Below are positions 45,976-54,234 of a stretch of 64,000 nucleotides of DNA, piece by piece; within the stretch, counting starts at the first letter, position 1; every line of letters starts with the position of its first letter. The notes under the pieces are model-generated. The model searched no databases and had not been told where the DNA came from. It saw nothing but the letters and a program-made list of their open reading frames with translations. This stretch comes from JAKOWB01 sp038363005 (GTDB lineage Bacteria; Pseudomonadota; Alphaproteobacteria; Kiloniellales; JACOMY01), in the NCBI GenBank assembly GCA_038363005.1, contig JBBQBI010000001.1, forward strand, positions 248,001 to 312,000, written 5' to 3'. Made by a program: the position numbers and the translations under genes.

Positions 45976-47559
45976 GTGGCGAACGATGTGATGAACCTGG
46001 GGCGGCTGCTCAGCGACACGGCGCGGCGCCTGCCGGAGGGGATCGGCCTGGTCTGGGGCGAACGGCAGTGGAGCTGGCGGCAGCTCGACGACCGGGTGAA
46101 CGCCCTGGTGCGCGCGCTGCGCGCCCGAGGTCTGGGCAAGGGCGACAAGATCCTGGTGCAGGCGAAGAACTCCAACCAGCTGTTCGAGACGATGTTCGCC
46201 GCCTTCAAGCTGGGTGCCGTGTGGGTACCCTGCAACTTCCGCCTGACGCCGCCAGAGGTGGCCTATCTGGCGAGCTCCTCGCACGCGCGGGTGATGATCG
46301 CGGATGACAGCTTCGCGGCGCATGTCGAGGCCAGCAAAGCGGCGGCCAAGAAGCTGGAGCGCGTCATCGTCATCGGCACGCCGCGCAGCGGGGAGGAAGA
46401 CTTCGAGGCGCTGGTGGCCGAGGGCGTTGGCGCGCCGGCCTGGGAGGAGGAGGTCGGCTATGACGACCCATGCTGGTTCTTCTATACCTCCGGCACCACT
46501 GGGCGTCCCAAGGCCGGCGTACTGACGCACGGCCAGATGGCCTTCGTGGTGACTAATCACATTGCCGACCTGATGCCGGACACGGGTCCGGACGACGCCT
46601 CGCTTGTCGTCGCGCCGCTGAGCCACGGCGCTGGCGCGCACCTGCTGCCGCAGGTGGCGCGCGGCGCCAAGTCGGTGCTGCCAGCCGGTGCCTCGTTCGA
46701 CGAGGAGGAGGCCTGGCGCCTGATACAGGAGCACCGCGTCAGCAACATGTTCACCGTGCCGACCATCATCACGCGGCTTTGCCGCCACCCGTCGGTCGAC
46801 CGCTATGACCATGCCTCGCTGAAGTACGTGATCTACGCCGGCGCGCCGATGTACCGGGCCGACCAGAAATACTGCCTGGAGAAGATCGGCCGGGTGCTGG
46901 TGCAGTACTTCGGCCTGGGCGAGGTAACCGGCAACATCACCGTGTTGCCGCGCGAGCTGCACAGCACCAACGACAACGAGATGCGCATCGGCAGTTGTGG
47001 CTATCCGCGCACCGGCATGGAGATCGCCATCAAGGACCCAGACGGCAAGCGGCTGGAAGCGAATCAGAAGGGCGAGATCTGCGTGCGCGGGCCGGCGGTC
47101 TTCGCCGGCTACTACGAAAATGCGGAGGCCAACGCCAAGGCGCTGAAGGGCGGCTGGTTCCACACCGGCGACCTTGGGTACCTGGACGACGCGGGCTACC
47201 TCTACATCACCGGCCGTGCCTCCGACATGTATATATCGGGCGGCAGCAACGTCTATCCGCGCGAGGCGGAGGAGGTGCTGCTGACCCACCCGGCGGTGGC
47301 CGAGGTGGCGGTGCTGGGTGTGCCCGATCCGCAATGGGGCGAGAGCGGTGTCGGCGTGGTGGTGCTGAACGAGGGCAAGACCGCCACGGAGGTTGAGCTG
47401 CTGGAGCACCTGGACGGCAAGCTGTCGAAGTACAAGTGGCCGCGGCGTATCTTCTTCTGGAGCGAGCTGCCGAAGTCGGGCTATGGCAAGGTGCCGAAGC
47501 ACCTGATCCGCCAGGAGCTCTATGCGCGGGGCGATTTGACGAAGGGCGAAGAGGCATGA
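45976..47559 (+). CDS. acyl-CoA synthetase (AMP-binding/ANL family)
   Basis: A 527-residue adenylate-forming ligase (GTG start). The ATP motif is YTSGTTGRPKAG (170-181), with Ala where Gly is usual after the Lys. Later motifs GLGEVTGN, RGPAVFAGYYENAEA, GWFHTGDLGYLDDAGYLYITGR and the C-terminal PKSGYGKVPKHLIR (catalytic Lys) are complete. It should activate a carboxylic acid with ATP and CoA. The stop overlaps the first PPC-domain gene (ATGA) and it starts an operon that ends in an acrylyl-CoA-reductase-like gene. Confidence 0.87.
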   Translation: MANDVMNLGRLLSDTARRLPEGIGLVWGERQWSWRQLDDRVNALVRALRARGLGKGDKILVQAKNSNQLFETMFAAFKLGAVWVPCNFRLTPPEVAYLASSSHARVMIADDSFAAHVEASKAAAKKLERVIVIGTPRSGEEDFEALVAEGVGAPAWEEEVGYDDPCWFFYTSGTTGRPKAGVLTHGQMAFVVTNHIADLMPDTGPDDASLVVAPLSHGAGAHLLPQVARGAKSVLPAGASFDEEEAWRLIQEHRVSNMFTVPTIITRLCRHPSVDRYDHASLKYVIYAGAPMYRADQKYCLEKIGRVLVQYFGLGEVTGNITVLPRELHSTNDNEMRIGSCGYPRTGMEIAIKDPDGKRLEANQKGEICVRGPAVFAGYYENAEANAKALKGGWFHTGDLGYLDDAGYLYITGRASDMYISGGSNVYPREAEEVLLTHPAVAEVAVLGVPDPQWGESGVGVVVLNEGKTATEVELLEHLDGKLSKYKWPRRIFFWSELPKSGYGKVPKHLIRQELYARGDLTKGEEA

Positions 47560-48071
47560 GGACGCTGAAGCAACCGGGACCGGCCCTGGAGCCACGCCGC
47601 CTGGCGGTGCCGGCCAGCGCCGCGGCGGAATTGCGCCTGACCTTGAACGAGGGCGAGGAACTGCACGCCGGCATCATCGCGGCGCTGACCCAGCGCGGCA
47701 TCCGCCACGCTGCCATCCAGCTCGACGGTGGCAGCTTCGCCCGCATGGACTATCTGACCGGGCAGCCGGATGCCACGGGCGCACGCCTCGCAACCTACGG
47801 TGCGCCGACGCACCTGGAGGGGCCGGTGACGCTGGTCGGCGCCAATGCCATCCTGGGCGCCAAGGAGGACGGCGGGCCGATCCTGCATTGCCATGCGGTG
47901 GTGGTGGACGGCGCTGGCGCACTGCACGGCGGGCACCTGCCGCCGGGCGCCTGTTTCGCCGGGGCCGAAGGTGTCAGCGGCTGGGCCACGGCGCTGGCCG
48001 CGGGCGGCTTCGCGGTGGCCTACGACGCGGAGACGAACTATCCGATCTTCCAGCCGGCGAGCGTGGCATGA
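47556..48071 (+). CDS. PPC (DUF296) domain protein 1
   Basis: A 171-residue protein with a PPC/DUF296 domain: LILNEGEELHAG-like start, AIQLDGGSF, VGANAILGAKEDGGPILHCHAVVVDG and GGHLPPGACFAG, where His residues could bind metal. PPC domains are known in plant AT-hook proteins and in bacterial proteins of unknown function. It overlaps both neighbours by ATGA, so it is produced in a fixed ratio with the acyl-CoA synthetase and the second PPC protein. A direct role in CoA-ester metabolism or regulation is inference. Confidence 0.75.
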   Translation: MRTLKQPGPALEPRRLAVPASAAAELRLTLNEGEELHAGIIAALTQRGIRHAAIQLDGGSFARMDYLTGQPDATGARLATYGAPTHLEGPVTLVGANAILGAKEDGGPILHCHAVVVDGAGALHGGHLPPGACFAGAEGVSGWATALAAGGFAVAYDAETNYPIFQPASVA

Positions 48072-48436
48072 GCGCGACGCTGCAACCCGGGCGCCTGGGG
48101 CGGATCGCGGTGATCCGCCTGAAGCCGAACCAGGACTTGATCGCGGGCGTCGAGGCCGCGGCGGCCGCCGAGGGAATCCGCGACGCCGTGGTGCGCACCG
48201 CGGTGGGAAGCCTGGTGGACGCGGCGCTAGGCTATGGCGAGGACAAACGGGTTGAGGTCGCCGGTCCCGGCGTGGAGATCCTGACTCTGGGCGGGCAACT
48301 GGTAGACGGCGTCGCCGACCTGCGCGGCACGATCTCGGACTCCAGCGCGCGGGTCTACGGCGGCCGCTTCCTCAAGGGCGGCAACCCCATCTGCATCACG
48401 CTGGAGCTGGTGCTGCAGGAGTGGGTGGCCGATTGA
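48068..48436 (+). CDS. PPC (DUF296) domain protein 2
   Basis: A 122-residue PPC-domain protein, smaller than the first: AVVRTAVGSLVDAALGYG, VEVAGPGVEILTLGGQLVDG and ARVYGGRFLKGGNPICITLEL. The usual HLH region has changed (DLRGTISDSS), so the metal-site histidines of PPC1 are not conserved here. It overlaps PPC1 by 4 bp and is 43 bp before the reductase gene. PPC domains form trimers, so a mixed PPC1/PPC2 complex is possible. Confidence 0.72.
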   Translation: MSATLQPGRLGRIAVIRLKPNQDLIAGVEAAAAAEGIRDAVVRTAVGSLVDAALGYGEDKRVEVAGPGVEILTLGGQLVDGVADLRGTISDSSARVYGGRFLKGGNPICITLELVLQEWVAD

Positions 48437-48479
48437 AGCATTGCGACGGCAAATCCGTCCAAACGACAGGGAGAGAGTG

Positions 48480-49466
48480 ATGTTCAAGGCCCATGTTCTG
48501 ACCGAGACCGACGGCAAGGTGACCGGTGCGCTGACGGAGCTGGACGAGAGCCAGCTGCCGGAAGGCGACGTTACCGTCGACGTCAAGTACTCGACGCTGA
48601 ACTACAAGGACGGGATGGTGCTGAAGGGCATCGGCCGGCTGGTGCGCAGCTATCCGCACGTGCCGGGCGTCGACTTCGCCGGCACGGTCAGCGCCAGCAG
48701 CGATCCGCGCTGGAAGGTCGGCGACAAGGTGGTGCTGACCGGCTGGCGCGTCGGCGAGTGGCACTGGGGCGGCTACGCGCAGAAGGCGCGGGTCAAGGGC
48801 GACTGGCTGGTGGCGCTGCCCAAGGGGCTGACAACCAAGCAGGCCATGGCGGTGGGAACCGCCGGCTTCACCGCCATGCTGGCGGTCATGGCATTGGAGA
48901 GCCACGGAATGAAGCCGGCCGACGGCGAGGTGCTGGTGACCGGCGCTTCGGGCGGCGTTGGCTCTGTCGCCGTGGCGCTGCTGGCCAAGGCGGGCTACAG
49001 CGTCGCGGCGGTGACCGGCCGGCCGGAACAGGAGGGCTATCTGAAGGGCCTGGGCGCCAAGGTCATCGTGCCGCGCGCCGAATTGGGTGAGGCGCCGACC
49101 CGGCCGCTGGACAAGGAGCGCTGGGCTGGCTGCATCGACAGCGTCGGCGGCACCATGCTGGCGCGCCTGTTGACGCAGATGAAGTATCGCAGCGCCGTCG
49201 CCTCGGTCGGCCTGGCGGGCGGCAACGTGCTGAACACCACGGTGCTGCCTTTCCTGCTGCGCGGCGTCTCGATCCTTGGGATCGACTCGGTATTGTCGCC
49301 GGCCGTCGAGCGGCAGGCGGCCTGGCAGCGCTTGGCGCGCGACCTGCCGCTGGACACGCTGGACGGCATGACCGAGGTGAAGAGCCTAGCCGATTTGCCG
49401 GCGTTGGCTGACGCCATCCTCAAGGGCCAGGTACGTGGCCGCACGGTGATCGACGTCCGGGTCTAG
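48480..49466 (+). CDS. acuI: acrylyl-CoA reductase-like MDR oxidoreductase (AcuI/YhdH family)
   Basis: A 328-residue zinc-independent medium-chain reductase. The family-typical STLNYKDGMVLKGIGRLVR, PHVPGVDFAGTV, VGTAGFTAMLAVMALE, cofactor loop TGASGGVGSVA (154-164) and GLAGGNVLNTTVLPFLLRGVS are all present. AcuI reduces the reactive acryloyl-CoA to propionyl-CoA with NADPH. The ATG (48480) has GGGAGAG upstream. With the acyl-CoA synthetase, it suggests catabolism of an unsaturated or beta-functional C3-type acid. Other enoyl-CoA substrates are possible. Confidence 0.8.
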   Translation: MFKAHVLTETDGKVTGALTELDESQLPEGDVTVDVKYSTLNYKDGMVLKGIGRLVRSYPHVPGVDFAGTVSASSDPRWKVGDKVVLTGWRVGEWHWGGYAQKARVKGDWLVALPKGLTTKQAMAVGTAGFTAMLAVMALESHGMKPADGEVLVTGASGGVGSVAVALLAKAGYSVAAVTGRPEQEGYLKGLGAKVIVPRAELGEAPTRPLDKERWAGCIDSVGGTMLARLLTQMKYRSAVASVGLAGGNVLNTTVLPFLLRGVSILGIDSVLSPAVERQAAWQRLARDLPLDTLDGMTEVKSLADLPALADAILKGQVRGRTVIDVRV

Positions 49467-49533
49467 GCGCGTTACAGTTCCGTAATATTGGGGGGCGCGA
49501 GTCCCTTCCACCAGGGGCCGGGGGGCACGCTGG

Positions 49534-50172
49534 ATGGCGGCTTGGTTCTGGGGCGCGCTGGTCGCGCTCGTGCTGGCAGCGGCGGGGCCGGCGGCGGCGA
49601 AGGCCGCCGATCCGGTGGGCGGCGACCTTGTATGGCTTGAACAGCAGGCCGCCAAGGGCGACGCCGAGGCCTGGTATCGCATCGGCATAATCAAGGAACA
49701 GGGCATCGGCATTCCGGTCGACACCGCCGGAGCGCTGGAGGCCTATCGCAGTGCCGCGACCCTAGGGCATGTCGAGGCGGAGTTGCGCCTGGCGCAGCTG
49801 CTGGCGGCCGGCGGGGATTTTGCCGAAGCGCGCCTGTGGTACATATCGGCGGCAGCACAGGGCGTGGCGGCGGCTGCCTACAACGCCGGCCTGTTCGAGG
49901 AAACCGGCAGCGGCGGGCCGACCGATCTGGCGGCTGCCGTGGCGCACTATCGCCAAGCGGTCGCTGGCGGCATCGGGCAGGCGGCGACGCAGCTGGCGCA
50001 GCTCTACTACGGTGACAAGCTGGGTGCACCGGACCGCGTGACGGCGCTGGCTTGGATCAGCAAGGCCGTGGCCCTGGGCGCGCCCGGTGCGGCGGCCATC
50101 GCGCAGCAGATCGACGCCGATGCGACCGCCGAGGAGCGGGCAGCGGCGTCGGAACTCGCCAAGACGCTGTGA
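49534..50172 (+). CDS. secreted Sel1-repeat protein
   Basis: A 212-residue protein with a signal peptide (residues 1-24, ending PAAAKA) and four or five Sel1-like/TPR helix pairs (WYRIGIIKEQGIGIPVDTAG, AELRLAQLLAAGGD, AAYNAGLFEETGSGG, ATQLAQLYYGDKLGAP). Such periplasmic repeat proteins scaffold interactions. It is 61 bp after acuI but with a separate signal sequence and different theme; it may be independent. It converges on a GNAT gene. Confidence 0.78.
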   Translation: MAAWFWGALVALVLAAAGPAAAKAADPVGGDLVWLEQQAAKGDAEAWYRIGIIKEQGIGIPVDTAGALEAYRSAATLGHVEAELRLAQLLAAGGDFAEARLWYISAAAQGVAAAAYNAGLFEETGSGGPTDLAAAVAHYRQAVAGGIGQAATQLAQLYYGDKLGAPDRVTALAWISKAVALGAPGAAAIAQQIDADATAEERAAASELAKTL

Positions 50173-50173
50173 G

Positions 50174-50671
50174 CTAACGACCCTCGGCGAGGTCCCGCAG
50201 CACGGAACCGCTGGCCCTGTAGGACAACCATGCGGCTTGGTGTGTCATGCCGAGGCGCTCATAGAAGGTTCGCGCCGGATTCCAGTCCAGCACCTGCAGG
50301 TCGAGACGCGGGCAGCCGCGTTCCAGGGCGATGACGGCGCAGGCGCGCAGCAGCCGTTCGCCGAGCCCCAGGCGGCGGGCCCAGGGCGCGACATAGAGGT
50401 CTTCCACGTAGAGACCGCGGCGGCCCTGCCAGGTGGAGAAATTGTGGAAGAAGAGCGCGAAGCCGGCGGGCTTGCCCTCGACCTCGACCAGCAGCGCCTC
50501 GAAGGCCGGACGGGGACCGAAGCCCTCTGCCAACAGCAGCTCCTCGGTCGCCTGGACTTGGTCCTCGGCTTCCTCAAATGCCGCGAGATCGCGGATCAGG
50601 CGCAGCAGGGTCGGGACGTCGGCGGCCTGGGCCAGGCGGATGGTGATGTCTTGGCTGGGAGTCGGGGACAT
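50174..50671 (-). CDS. GNAT family N-acetyltransferase
   Basis: A 165-residue GCN5-related acetyltransferase. The acetyl-CoA pyrophosphate loop is RRLGLGERLL (family pattern Q/RxxGxG/A); YVEDLYVAPWAR and LQVLDWNPARTFYERLG complete the fold. It resembles the diamine/small-amine acetyltransferase branch, but the substrate is unknown. The ATG at 50671 begins MSPTPSQDITIR; in-frame codons further upstream are not conserved. Confidence 0.83.
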   Translation of the reverse strand: MSPTPSQDITIRLAQAADVPTLLRLIRDLAAFEEAEDQVQATEELLLAEGFGPRPAFEALLVEVEGKPAGFALFFHNFSTWQGRRGLYVEDLYVAPWARRLGLGERLLRACAVIALERGCPRLDLQVLDWNPARTFYERLGMTHQAAWLSYRASGSVLRDLAEGR

Positions 50672-50731
50672 GCGGTGCTCCGGTTTGAGTCGGCAGGCCA
50701 TAGGATGCCGCGCGCGACCTTGCAAGCCCGG

Positions 50732-50971
50732 TCAGGCCGGCAGGCCACCCAGGTCTTCACGCTGCAGGATGCAGCCCTTGGGAATGGCGAAGCGGGCATT
50801 GGACTGCTGGTCGCCGAGGCCTAGCGTGGCTGCTAGCAGGAGGTAGGCGTCGGTCTCCGCCACCAGGTAACCGACGGTTACGCAGCGCTGTGGCTCGACC
50901 TCAGGCGTTTCGAAGCACCAGTCGTTTTCGGCATAGGCATCGAGCCACAGGATCCGCAGTAGGCGGGGCAT
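50732..50971 (-). CDS. small hypothetical protein at prophage left flank
   Basis: A 79-residue protein containing LRILWLDAYAENDWCF, CVTVGYLVAETDAYLLLA and FAIPKGCI, a pattern I associate with small phage or plasmid proteins of unknown function. The ATG at 50971 has GGAG upstream; an in-frame GTG at 50986 is less likely. A copy of the prophage promoter element points toward it from 51080-51053, which suggests it belongs to the prophage and is expressed with it. Confidence 0.65.
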   Translation of the reverse strand: MPRLLRILWLDAYAENDWCFETPEVEPQRCVTVGYLVAETDAYLLLAATLGLGDQQSNARFAIPKGCILQREDLGGLPA

Positions 50972-51052
50972 GGGAGTCTCCGTCACGGGGGAAGTTGGCC
51001 GCTGCCTCGACGCGGCCTCCTTTGAGGGCGCGGGCGGATCAGCGTGACGGAC

Positions 51053-51080
51053 AAGTAACCAAAAAAGATACTTTCGGCAA
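51053..51080 (-). promoter_or_regulatory. leftward copy of the prophage promoter element (partial)
   Basis: On the minus strand TTGCCG (51080-51075) and TTACTT (51058-51053) are 16 bp apart, and the -10 side reads TTTTTTGGTTACTT, like the three rightward copies. The GGACAG part is absent. The T-run may instead be the tail of a weak terminator (GCAAG/CTTGC stem, 51077-51092) for the repressor gene. Confidence 0.5.
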
Positions 51081-51100
51081 GGCTTTTCTTGCGATGGGGC

Positions 51101-51862
51101 TCAGATTCCCAAGAGCTCCGGCCAATCGATCACGCGATAGAGCTGCTTCACGCGGCCCTGGTCGATCTTCAGCTCTTCGTGCGGAGTGTACTGCTCCAGC
51201 ACCAGTCGCTGGCCGCGCAGACCGACCAGGCGCTTCAGCAGGGCGGCCTGGGGCTCGCCCTCGTCGGCCTGCAGCTCGACCACGACGTAGTCGCCGGGGC
51301 GCGGATGGCGTGAGCGCGTGCAGTAGACCAGGTCGCCGGGCTGGCGCCAGGGTGTCATGGATTCGCCCACCACGTAGAGCGCGAAGACGTCGCGCAGCTG
51401 GCTGATACCAGGTGGGCGGCGGGCGAAATCGACCACATCGCCGTTCAGCTCGAAATCGGTCAGGCCATCGGCCTTGCCGCCGCGCGAGGTGCCCAGCACC
51501 GGCACGTCACGCGGCAGGGCGCCAGCAGCGATCGGCTGGTGGTCGTCGGCCGGCAGTACCTCATTGGCGTTCATCGGCTTGGCCGGGTCGCGCGGTGCGG
51601 CAACGCCGCGTGCCGGTGACATCGGAAAACTCTGGATCGCCGGCAGCAGTTCCGCGGGGTGGAGCTGCAGGGCAGTGGCGATGCGCTCCATCCAGCTCTG
51701 GGTCAGGCGGCGTTCACCGCGCTCCAGACGGGAGACCTGCATCTTGCTGGTGCCGATGGCGGACGCCAGTTCCTCCTGCGTCATCTGCCGCCGCTCGCGC
51801 AGTTCGCGGATGCGGTTGGGCAGGGCAGCGTCGACAAGCGGTTCGTGGGTGGTGGGCGTCAT
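51101..51862 (-). CDS. prophage repressor: XRE-type HTH with S24/LexA-like domain
   Basis: A 253-residue CI-like protein. The N-terminal Cro/CI helix-turn-helix spans residues ~16-70 (IRELRERRQMTQEELASAIG, SKMQVSRLERGERRL). The C-terminal peptidase-like domain holds Ser168 (VVGESMTPW) and Lys210 (ALLKRLVG), the dyad used for RecA-assisted self-cleavage. No typical Ala-Gly or Cys-Gly cleavage pair is obvious in the linker (LGTSRGGKADG), so SOS cleavage is uncertain. Its own promoter (TTGTCA/TATATA) and an AGGAGA ribosome site lie directly upstream. Confidence 0.88.
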   Translation of the reverse strand: MTPTTHEPLVDAALPNRIRELRERRQMTQEELASAIGTSKMQVSRLERGERRLTQSWMERIATALQLHPAELLPAIQSFPMSPARGVAAPRDPAKPMNANEVLPADDHQPIAAGALPRDVPVLGTSRGGKADGLTDFELNGDVVDFARRPPGISQLRDVFALYVVGESMTPWRQPGDLVYCTRSRHPRPGDYVVVELQADEGEPQAALLKRLVGLRGQRLVLEQYTPHEELKIDQGRVKQLYRVIDWPELLGI

Positions 51863-51894
51863 GGACTTCTCCTAACCGGCATCGTAACTGAAAC

Positions 51895-51946
51895 GTATAT
51901 ATTCGGATACATCTATATTGACAACCTATCGCCGATGTAGTAACCA
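51895..51946. promoter_or_regulatory. divergent promoter/operator region of the prophage
   Basis: Leftward promoter for the repressor: -35 TTGTCA (51924-51919), 17-bp spacer, -10 TATATA (51901-51896). Rightward: -35 TTGACA (51918-51923), overlapping the former; its -10 is less clear (TAACCA at 51941-51946). GTATATATTCGGATAC (51895-51910) is a dyad with GTAT/ATAC ends, and ATCTATATTGAC follows; both resemble boxes at the downstream phage promoters. GTAACC (51940-51945) is the reverse of the GGTTAC core. This is the expected layout of a lysogeny switch. Confidence 0.72.
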
Positions 51947-51982
51947 TAATGGCTTAAAGCAAATCTCGGAAGGGATCCGCCG

Positions 51983-52186
51983 ATGCCCGCGCTCCCCAGT
52001 CGATTTCTCACCCACATGACGCAATTGCAAGCCGAAGGTTGCAGCGGCGGCACCATCATGCAGGTGCTTCGCCTACCACGTGCCGAGGCGGAACGGCTCG
52101 GCCTGGTCGCGCCGCTGCCCTGGAGCCACCTGGCCTGGCGCCTGGAAGCCAATCGCGTGCGCTGGCGGCGGCGGTACTGGCGATGA
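51983..52186 (+). CDS. small early phage protein (possible Cro-like position)
   Basis: A 67-residue basic protein, first gene to the right of the switch. The sequence (LTHMTQLQAEGCSGGTIMQV, LRLPRAEAERLGL) could contain a short helix-turn-helix, but there is no firm match. It has GGAAGGG upstream of the ATG, and its stop overlaps the ATG of the next gene (ATGA), which supports its being translated. Ends in a basic RWRRRYWR. Confidence 0.62.
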   Translation: MPALPSRFLTHMTQLQAEGCSGGTIMQVLRLPRAEAERLGLVAPLPWSHLAWRLEANRVRWRRRYWR

Positions 52187-52680
52187 ACGCGACCCTCGAG
52201 GGCGCACGTGTGGCACAGCTGGCGGACGGCCGGCTTGTCGCCGCCTGGAGTCGCCAGGCAGTTGCCGATCGCCTGGCCGATGCGGCGCGCACCCTGAAGG
52301 CCCTGCCCGCCGCAGGCTGCTTCCCCGGCGGCCTCGCGGCGCGCTGGCCAGAGATAGTGCGCGGCTTCTGGGAGGTGTGGAACGCCCTGGATGGGGGACC
52401 CGCCCGCCGTCGCTACGCCGAGGCGCGCAATCGCGATCAGTCGCAGGCCAGGCCGCGGCCAAGCGCGGCGGCGATCGATGCGATGGACGAGGCGCTGACC
52501 TGGCTTGCCTGGGTGCCCGACCGCCGTCACGTCCGCGCCACCTGGGCCCTGGCCCTGGGCCTGCGACCAGGGCGCGTCGCGCAGGAGCTGGGGGTCAGCC
52601 GCCAGACCCTGGCGACCTGGCATCGCGCCAGCCTGGAGGCCATCGTGCAGCAACTGAACCGGCAACCTCAGACGGAATGA
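52183..52680 (+). CDS. DUF6362-like phage protein with HTH
   Basis: A 165-residue protein. The second half, AAIDAMDEALTWLAWVPDRR followed by VAQELGVSRQTLATWHRASL, carries a sigma-factor-like helix-turn-helix that I recall from DUF6362 proteins of phages. It may be a late-gene or antitermination-type regulator, comparable in position to phage Q or transcription activators. It is translationally coupled to the small upstream gene and is the last gene before the first of the repeated rightward promoters, so it is the best local candidate for their activator. Confidence 0.68.
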   Translation: MNATLEGARVAQLADGRLVAAWSRQAVADRLADAARTLKALPAAGCFPGGLAARWPEIVRGFWEVWNALDGGPARRRYAEARNRDQSQARPRPSAAAIDAMDEALTWLAWVPDRRHVRATWALALGLRPGRVAQELGVSRQTLATWHRASLEAIVQQLNRQPQTE

Positions 52681-52705
52681 ATACCCGCATAGACAATCTT
52701 TAAGC

Positions 52706-52745
52706 TTGCAATCTGGACAGTTTTTGGTTACTAATACTGGATACT
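52706..52745 (+). promoter_or_regulatory. prophage promoter copy A (before terminase)
   Basis: -35 TTGCAA (52706-52711), 16-bp spacer, -10 TTACTA (52728-52733). It contains the core CTGGACAGTTTTTGGTTAC (52713-52731) and a downstream CTGGATAC box (52737-52744). The core is shared with copies before the scaffold and capsid genes. Confidence 0.72.
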
Positions 52746-52818
52746 CCGAGACTCCCGCTCGGTCGCCCGTTGGCAGTTACCGACGGGAGGAACCGGCCCG
52801 CATTTCAAGGACCACCCG

Positions 52819-53292
52819 ATGGCCCGCCGTAGCCGTTTCGACGAAACCGTTGCGCGCCGCCTCTGCCGCCGACTGGCAGAAGGCGAGACGCTGGTCGCCA
52901 TCTGCCGCGAGGCCGGCATGCCGGCGCGCCGCACGGTTTACGACTGGCTGGAAGCGCAGCCGGCCTTCCTGACTCTGTACCGGCAGGCGCGGCAGCAGCA
53001 ACTCGAAAGCTGGGCTGAGGAGATCCTGCAGCTGGCCGACGGACTCGGTGCCGAGGAAGACCGCGAAAGCGTCGCCCGCGTGAAGCTGCGTATCGAGGTG
53101 CGGCAATGGCTGATCGCCCGCCTGGCTGGACGCAGCGGGGACAGCGACGAGTCACCCCGGGGCAAGGAGCGTCGCCCACTGGTGATCGAGGTCGTCACTG
53201 GAATCACCCGACCCGGCGACCGCGTGGCCGGCACGCGGATCGACCCGATGGCGCTACCCGCAGGCGGCGACGTACCGCAACGAAGCGAGTGA
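52819..53292 (+). CDS. phage terminase small subunit-like protein
   Basis: A 157-residue protein with an N-terminal helix-turn-helix of terminase small subunit type (LAEGETLVAICREAGMPARR, TVYDWL), followed by FLTLYRQARQQQLESWAEEI and KLRIEVRQWLIARL, which are typical. It binds phage DNA at packaging initiation in relatives. A large subunit (ATPase/nuclease) would normally follow directly; none is present before the connector gene. The C-terminal segment is Pro/Gly-rich. Confidence 0.85.
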   Translation: MARRSRFDETVARRLCRRLAEGETLVAICREAGMPARRTVYDWLEAQPAFLTLYRQARQQQLESWAEEILQLADGLGAEEDRESVARVKLRIEVRQWLIARLAGRSGDSDESPRGKERRPLVIEVVTGITRPGDRVAGTRIDPMALPAGGDVPQRSE

Positions 53293-53319
53293 TCACGGCA
53301 AGCAGAAAGGAGCCAGACC

Positions 53320-53514
53320 ATGTGCATGTTCAGCCAGCCCAAGCCACCGAAGCCGCCGACGCCGAAACCGGCCGACGAGTTGGCGGACGAGGCCATTTCA
53401 AACAGCCGCCTGGCAGCTGCCGGCGCGGCCCGCGACGAGACACGCCTGACCTCGCCGCTCGGCCAGCAGGTGGCATCCAACACCACGGCGGCCAAGGCAC
53501 TGCTCGGCGGCTGA
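53320..53514 (+). CDS. small phage virion-region protein
   Basis: A 64-residue protein starting MCMFSQPKPPKPPTPKPADE, with a Pro-Lys-rich N-terminus and a C-terminal SPLGQQVASNTTAAKALLGG. Short Cys/Pro-rich openings of this kind occur in small proteins of podovirus structural regions. The ATG has AGGAG about 8 bp before it. No function can be assigned. Confidence 0.62.
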   Translation: MCMFSQPKPPKPPTPKPADELADEAISNSRLAAAGAARDETRLTSPLGQQVASNTTAAKALLGG

Positions 53515-53655
53515 GCCGACGGACGACGCGGTGGGCCCGGCGTGCCCGCCGCGAGGAAGCCTCATCGGTCGGCGGTGGCCGGGTGAGGCATGACTGGAGC
53601 GCGGCGGCGGCGAACGCGCGGGCTCCTGGTTTCTGGGGGAAACAGGGAGAGTAAC

Positions 53656-54234
53656 ATGACAAGACAAGTCGCTGTCGTGGAGGCGCCGGCCACCGAAAGC
53701 CCGCCGGTCTCGGAGCCGGTCCGAGGGGCCGCGGTGCCTGGCCAAACGCTGCGGGACCCGGGTGCAGGCGGCTCAGGATTCCTGGCCGACCCCGCCGCCT
53801 ATGCCCTGGCGTGGTCGCCTGGCCTACGCACTGCCATCGCCGCCTGCGACGACGCGGTGGTGGCGGCCGAGCTGTTGTTAGGCGCGCAAGCGGCGCTGGG
53901 CATTCCCGAGGGGCGCCGGAGCCCCTGGACCCCAGCGGAGTGCGAGGCGTTGGTCGAGGAATGGCTGGCGCTCGAAGCGGAGCATGCGGTGATCGCCGGC
54001 CTGGTCGGCAGCCTGGCGCGCGCGCGGGCCAGGCTGGCCTTCCTGCGCGAACATCTGCTGACGCTGCCGCCGCGTCTGCGCCCGCCCGCCCTCGATACGC
54101 TGGAGGCCCTGGGCTTGGATAGCGGGCGCGGTGGCCTGCTGCGCGCCACGGCCGAGGCGCTGCAGCGCGGCAACCTGGTGCAGGCCTACAGCCTGGCATT
54201 GCAGGGACCGCGTCGGGCAGAGCCGGAAACCTGA
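53656..54234 (+). CDS. phage hypothetical protein
   Basis: A 192-residue Ala/Leu-rich protein that I do not recognise. After a flexible, Pro/Ser-rich first 45 residues it is strongly helical ([53 protein letters not shown]) and could form a coiled coil. The ATG has GGGAGAG upstream. In T7-like phages the small internal virion proteins precede the giant one, so an internal or core role is plausible. Confidence 0.62.
   Translation: MTRQVAVVEAPATESPPVSEPVRGAAVPGQTLRDPGAGGSGFLADPAAYALAWSPGLRTAIAACDDAVVAAELLLGAQAALGIPEGRRSPWTPAECEALVEEWLALEAEHAVIAGLVGSLARARARLAFLREHLLTLPPRLRPPALDTLEALGLDSGRGGLLRATAEALQRGNLVQAYSLALQGPRRAEPET

Noticed and set aside
45721..47595. 624-residue frame antisense to the acyl-CoA synthetase
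   Set aside because: Arg/His/Gln-rich, no motif, overlaps an intact enzyme gene.
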